DNA from: Hyphomicrobiales bacterium | Lineage (GTDB): Bacteria; Pseudomonadota; Alphaproteobacteria; Rhizobiales; Beijerinckiaceae | Assembly: GCA_003164825.1 (NCBI GenBank) | Contig: PLUH01000435.1 | Location: 1,363 to 7,616, forward strand | Direction: 5' to 3' | Length of the DNA stretch: 6,254 bases | Shown here: in pieces, positions 5,694 through 6,254 of the stretch | Layout: each line of letters begins with the position of its first letter | Numbering within the stretch: the stretch's first letter is position 1 | Translations under genes and position numbers: made by a program | Notes under the pieces: generated by a model | What the model was told of the DNA's origin: nothing | Seen by the model: the letters and a program-made list of their open reading frames with translations, nothing else | Databases searched by the model: none

Positions 5694-6074
5694 ATGCCCA
5701 AGACTGTGCTCATCGTTGAGGACAATGAACTCAACATGAAGCTGTTCAACGACCTCGTCGAGACCCGCGGGCATCGAATCGTCCAAACGCGCAGCGGCAT
5801 TGAAGCGGTTGAGTTGGCGCGCAAGCACCGGCCCGATCTCATCCTCATGGACATTCAGCTGCCGGAGGTCTCCGGGCTCGAGGTCACGCAATGGCTGAAG
5901 GATGACGAAGAGCTGCGAACGATACCCGTCGTCGCAGTGACCGCGTTCGCCATGAAGGGCGATGAGGAAAAAATTCGACAGGGCGGCTGCGAAGCCTATC
6001 TGTCCAAGCCGATCTCGGTCGCCAGGTTCTTCGACACCATCGACCAATTCCTCGGCCCGGGAGTCAAGCAATGA
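5694..6074 (+). CDS. divK: DivK, single-domain cell-cycle response regulator
   Basis: A 126-residue stand-alone receiver domain. In Caulobacter and relatives DivK is phosphorylated and dephosphorylated by the kinases DivJ and PleC and controls the CckA-CtrA pathway. The acidic pocket is Glu9-Asp10 (VLIVEDNELNMKLF), the phospho-acceptor is Asp53 (LILMDIQLPEVSGLEV), Thr83 is in VAVTAFAMKGDE, and the conserved lysine is Lys105 (YLSKPI). Asp53 and Asp90 fall at the same numbers as in Caulobacter DivK. NELNMKLFNDLVETRGH is highly typical of DivK. There is no output domain. The Shine-Dalgarno is weak (GGAACC, 5685-5690, immediately upstream), so translation initiation may be inefficient. The stop overlaps the start of pleD, implying one operon and translational coupling. 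Confidence 0.93.
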   Translation: MPKTVLIVEDNELNMKLFNDLVETRGHRIVQTRSGIEAVELARKHRPDLILMDIQLPEVSGLEVTQWLKDDEELRTIPVVAVTAFAMKGDEEKIRQGGCEAYLSKPISVARFFDTIDQFLGPGVKQ

Positions 6075-6254
6075 CGGCTCGCGTCCTGGTGGTTGATGAT
6101 GTCCAGCCCAATCTTAAGCTACTAGAAGCGAGGCTGAGCGCCGAATACTTCGAGGTGTTGACGGCGACAAATGGTCCCGACGCGATCGCGATCTGCGAAA
6201 TGGGCGGCTGCGACATCGTTCTTCTCGACGTGATGATGCCCGGCATGGACGGCT
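6071..6254 (+). CDS. pleD: PleD, response regulator/diguanylate cyclase (5' part only)
   Basis: The first 61 codons are in the window and the gene runs off its right end. They encode the first half of a receiver domain: MTARVLVVDDVQPNLKLLEA with the acidic pair Asp9-Asp10, then IVLLDVMMPGMDG with phospho-acceptor Asp53, as in Caulobacter PleD. Full-length PleD has two receiver domains and a C-terminal GGDEF domain making cyclic di-GMP at the cell pole; none of the later domains can be seen here. The identification therefore rests on this N-terminus and on the divK-pleD order typical of alphaproteobacteria. The start overlaps the divK stop as ATGA. Confidence 0.85.
   Translation, partial: MTARVLVVDDVQPNLKLLEARLSAEYFEVLTATNGPDAIAICEMGGCDIVLLDVMMPGMDG

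Noticed and set aside
5614..5694. Longer DUF3572 form starting at 5694
   Set aside because: It would extend over the entire divergent intergenic region and overlap the divK start; the shorter start has a good Shine-Dalgarno and fits the family.
5727..5741. GAAC-N7-GAAG resembling a LexA box inside divK
   Set aside because: It encodes the conserved NELNMKL of DivK, misses one consensus base, and lies within coding sequence; best explained as coincidence.

Overview
The window comes from a GC-rich alphaproteobacterium, most likely of the order Hyphomicrobiales (Rhizobiales). The LexA boxes are the alphaproteobacterial direct-repeat type (GTTC-N7-GTTC). It also carries a DUF1849/EipB protein, a DUF3572 protein, a DinB with an N-terminal zinc ribbon, and a divK-pleD pair, all typical of that class. 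Genus cannot be fixed from the sequence alone.

Layout, left to right. (1) 1-258: a short degenerate 21-bp tandem repeat, then a symmetric pair of LexA boxes leading to lexA (259-963, +). (2) 964-1407: a 444-bp region with no convincing gene, including a 140-bp block of about 32% GC. (3) scpA (1408-2214) and scpB (2354-3067), both +, encoding the non-SMC subunits of the chromosome condensin complex. (4) A DUF1849/EipB-type periplasmic protein (3176-4009, +). It converges, with a 9-bp gap, on dinB (4019-5293, -). dinB lies 11 bp downstream of a DUF3572 gene (5305-5613, -), probably in one operon. (5) An 80-bp divergent intergenic region, then divK (5694-6074, +), which overlaps by 4 bp the start of pleD (6071 to the window end, partial).

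The genes share a theme of chromosome and cell-cycle maintenance. LexA is the SOS repressor, DinB is the translesion polymerase often under LexA control, ScpAB organises and segregates the chromosome, DivK and PleD drive the cell cycle and polar development, and the EipB-like protein maintains the envelope. All have recognised family relatives.

I found no clearly undescribed multi-gene system. The best leads are non-coding: the mirror-symmetric double LexA operator, the 21-bp repeat array at the left edge, and the AT-rich block in front of scpA.
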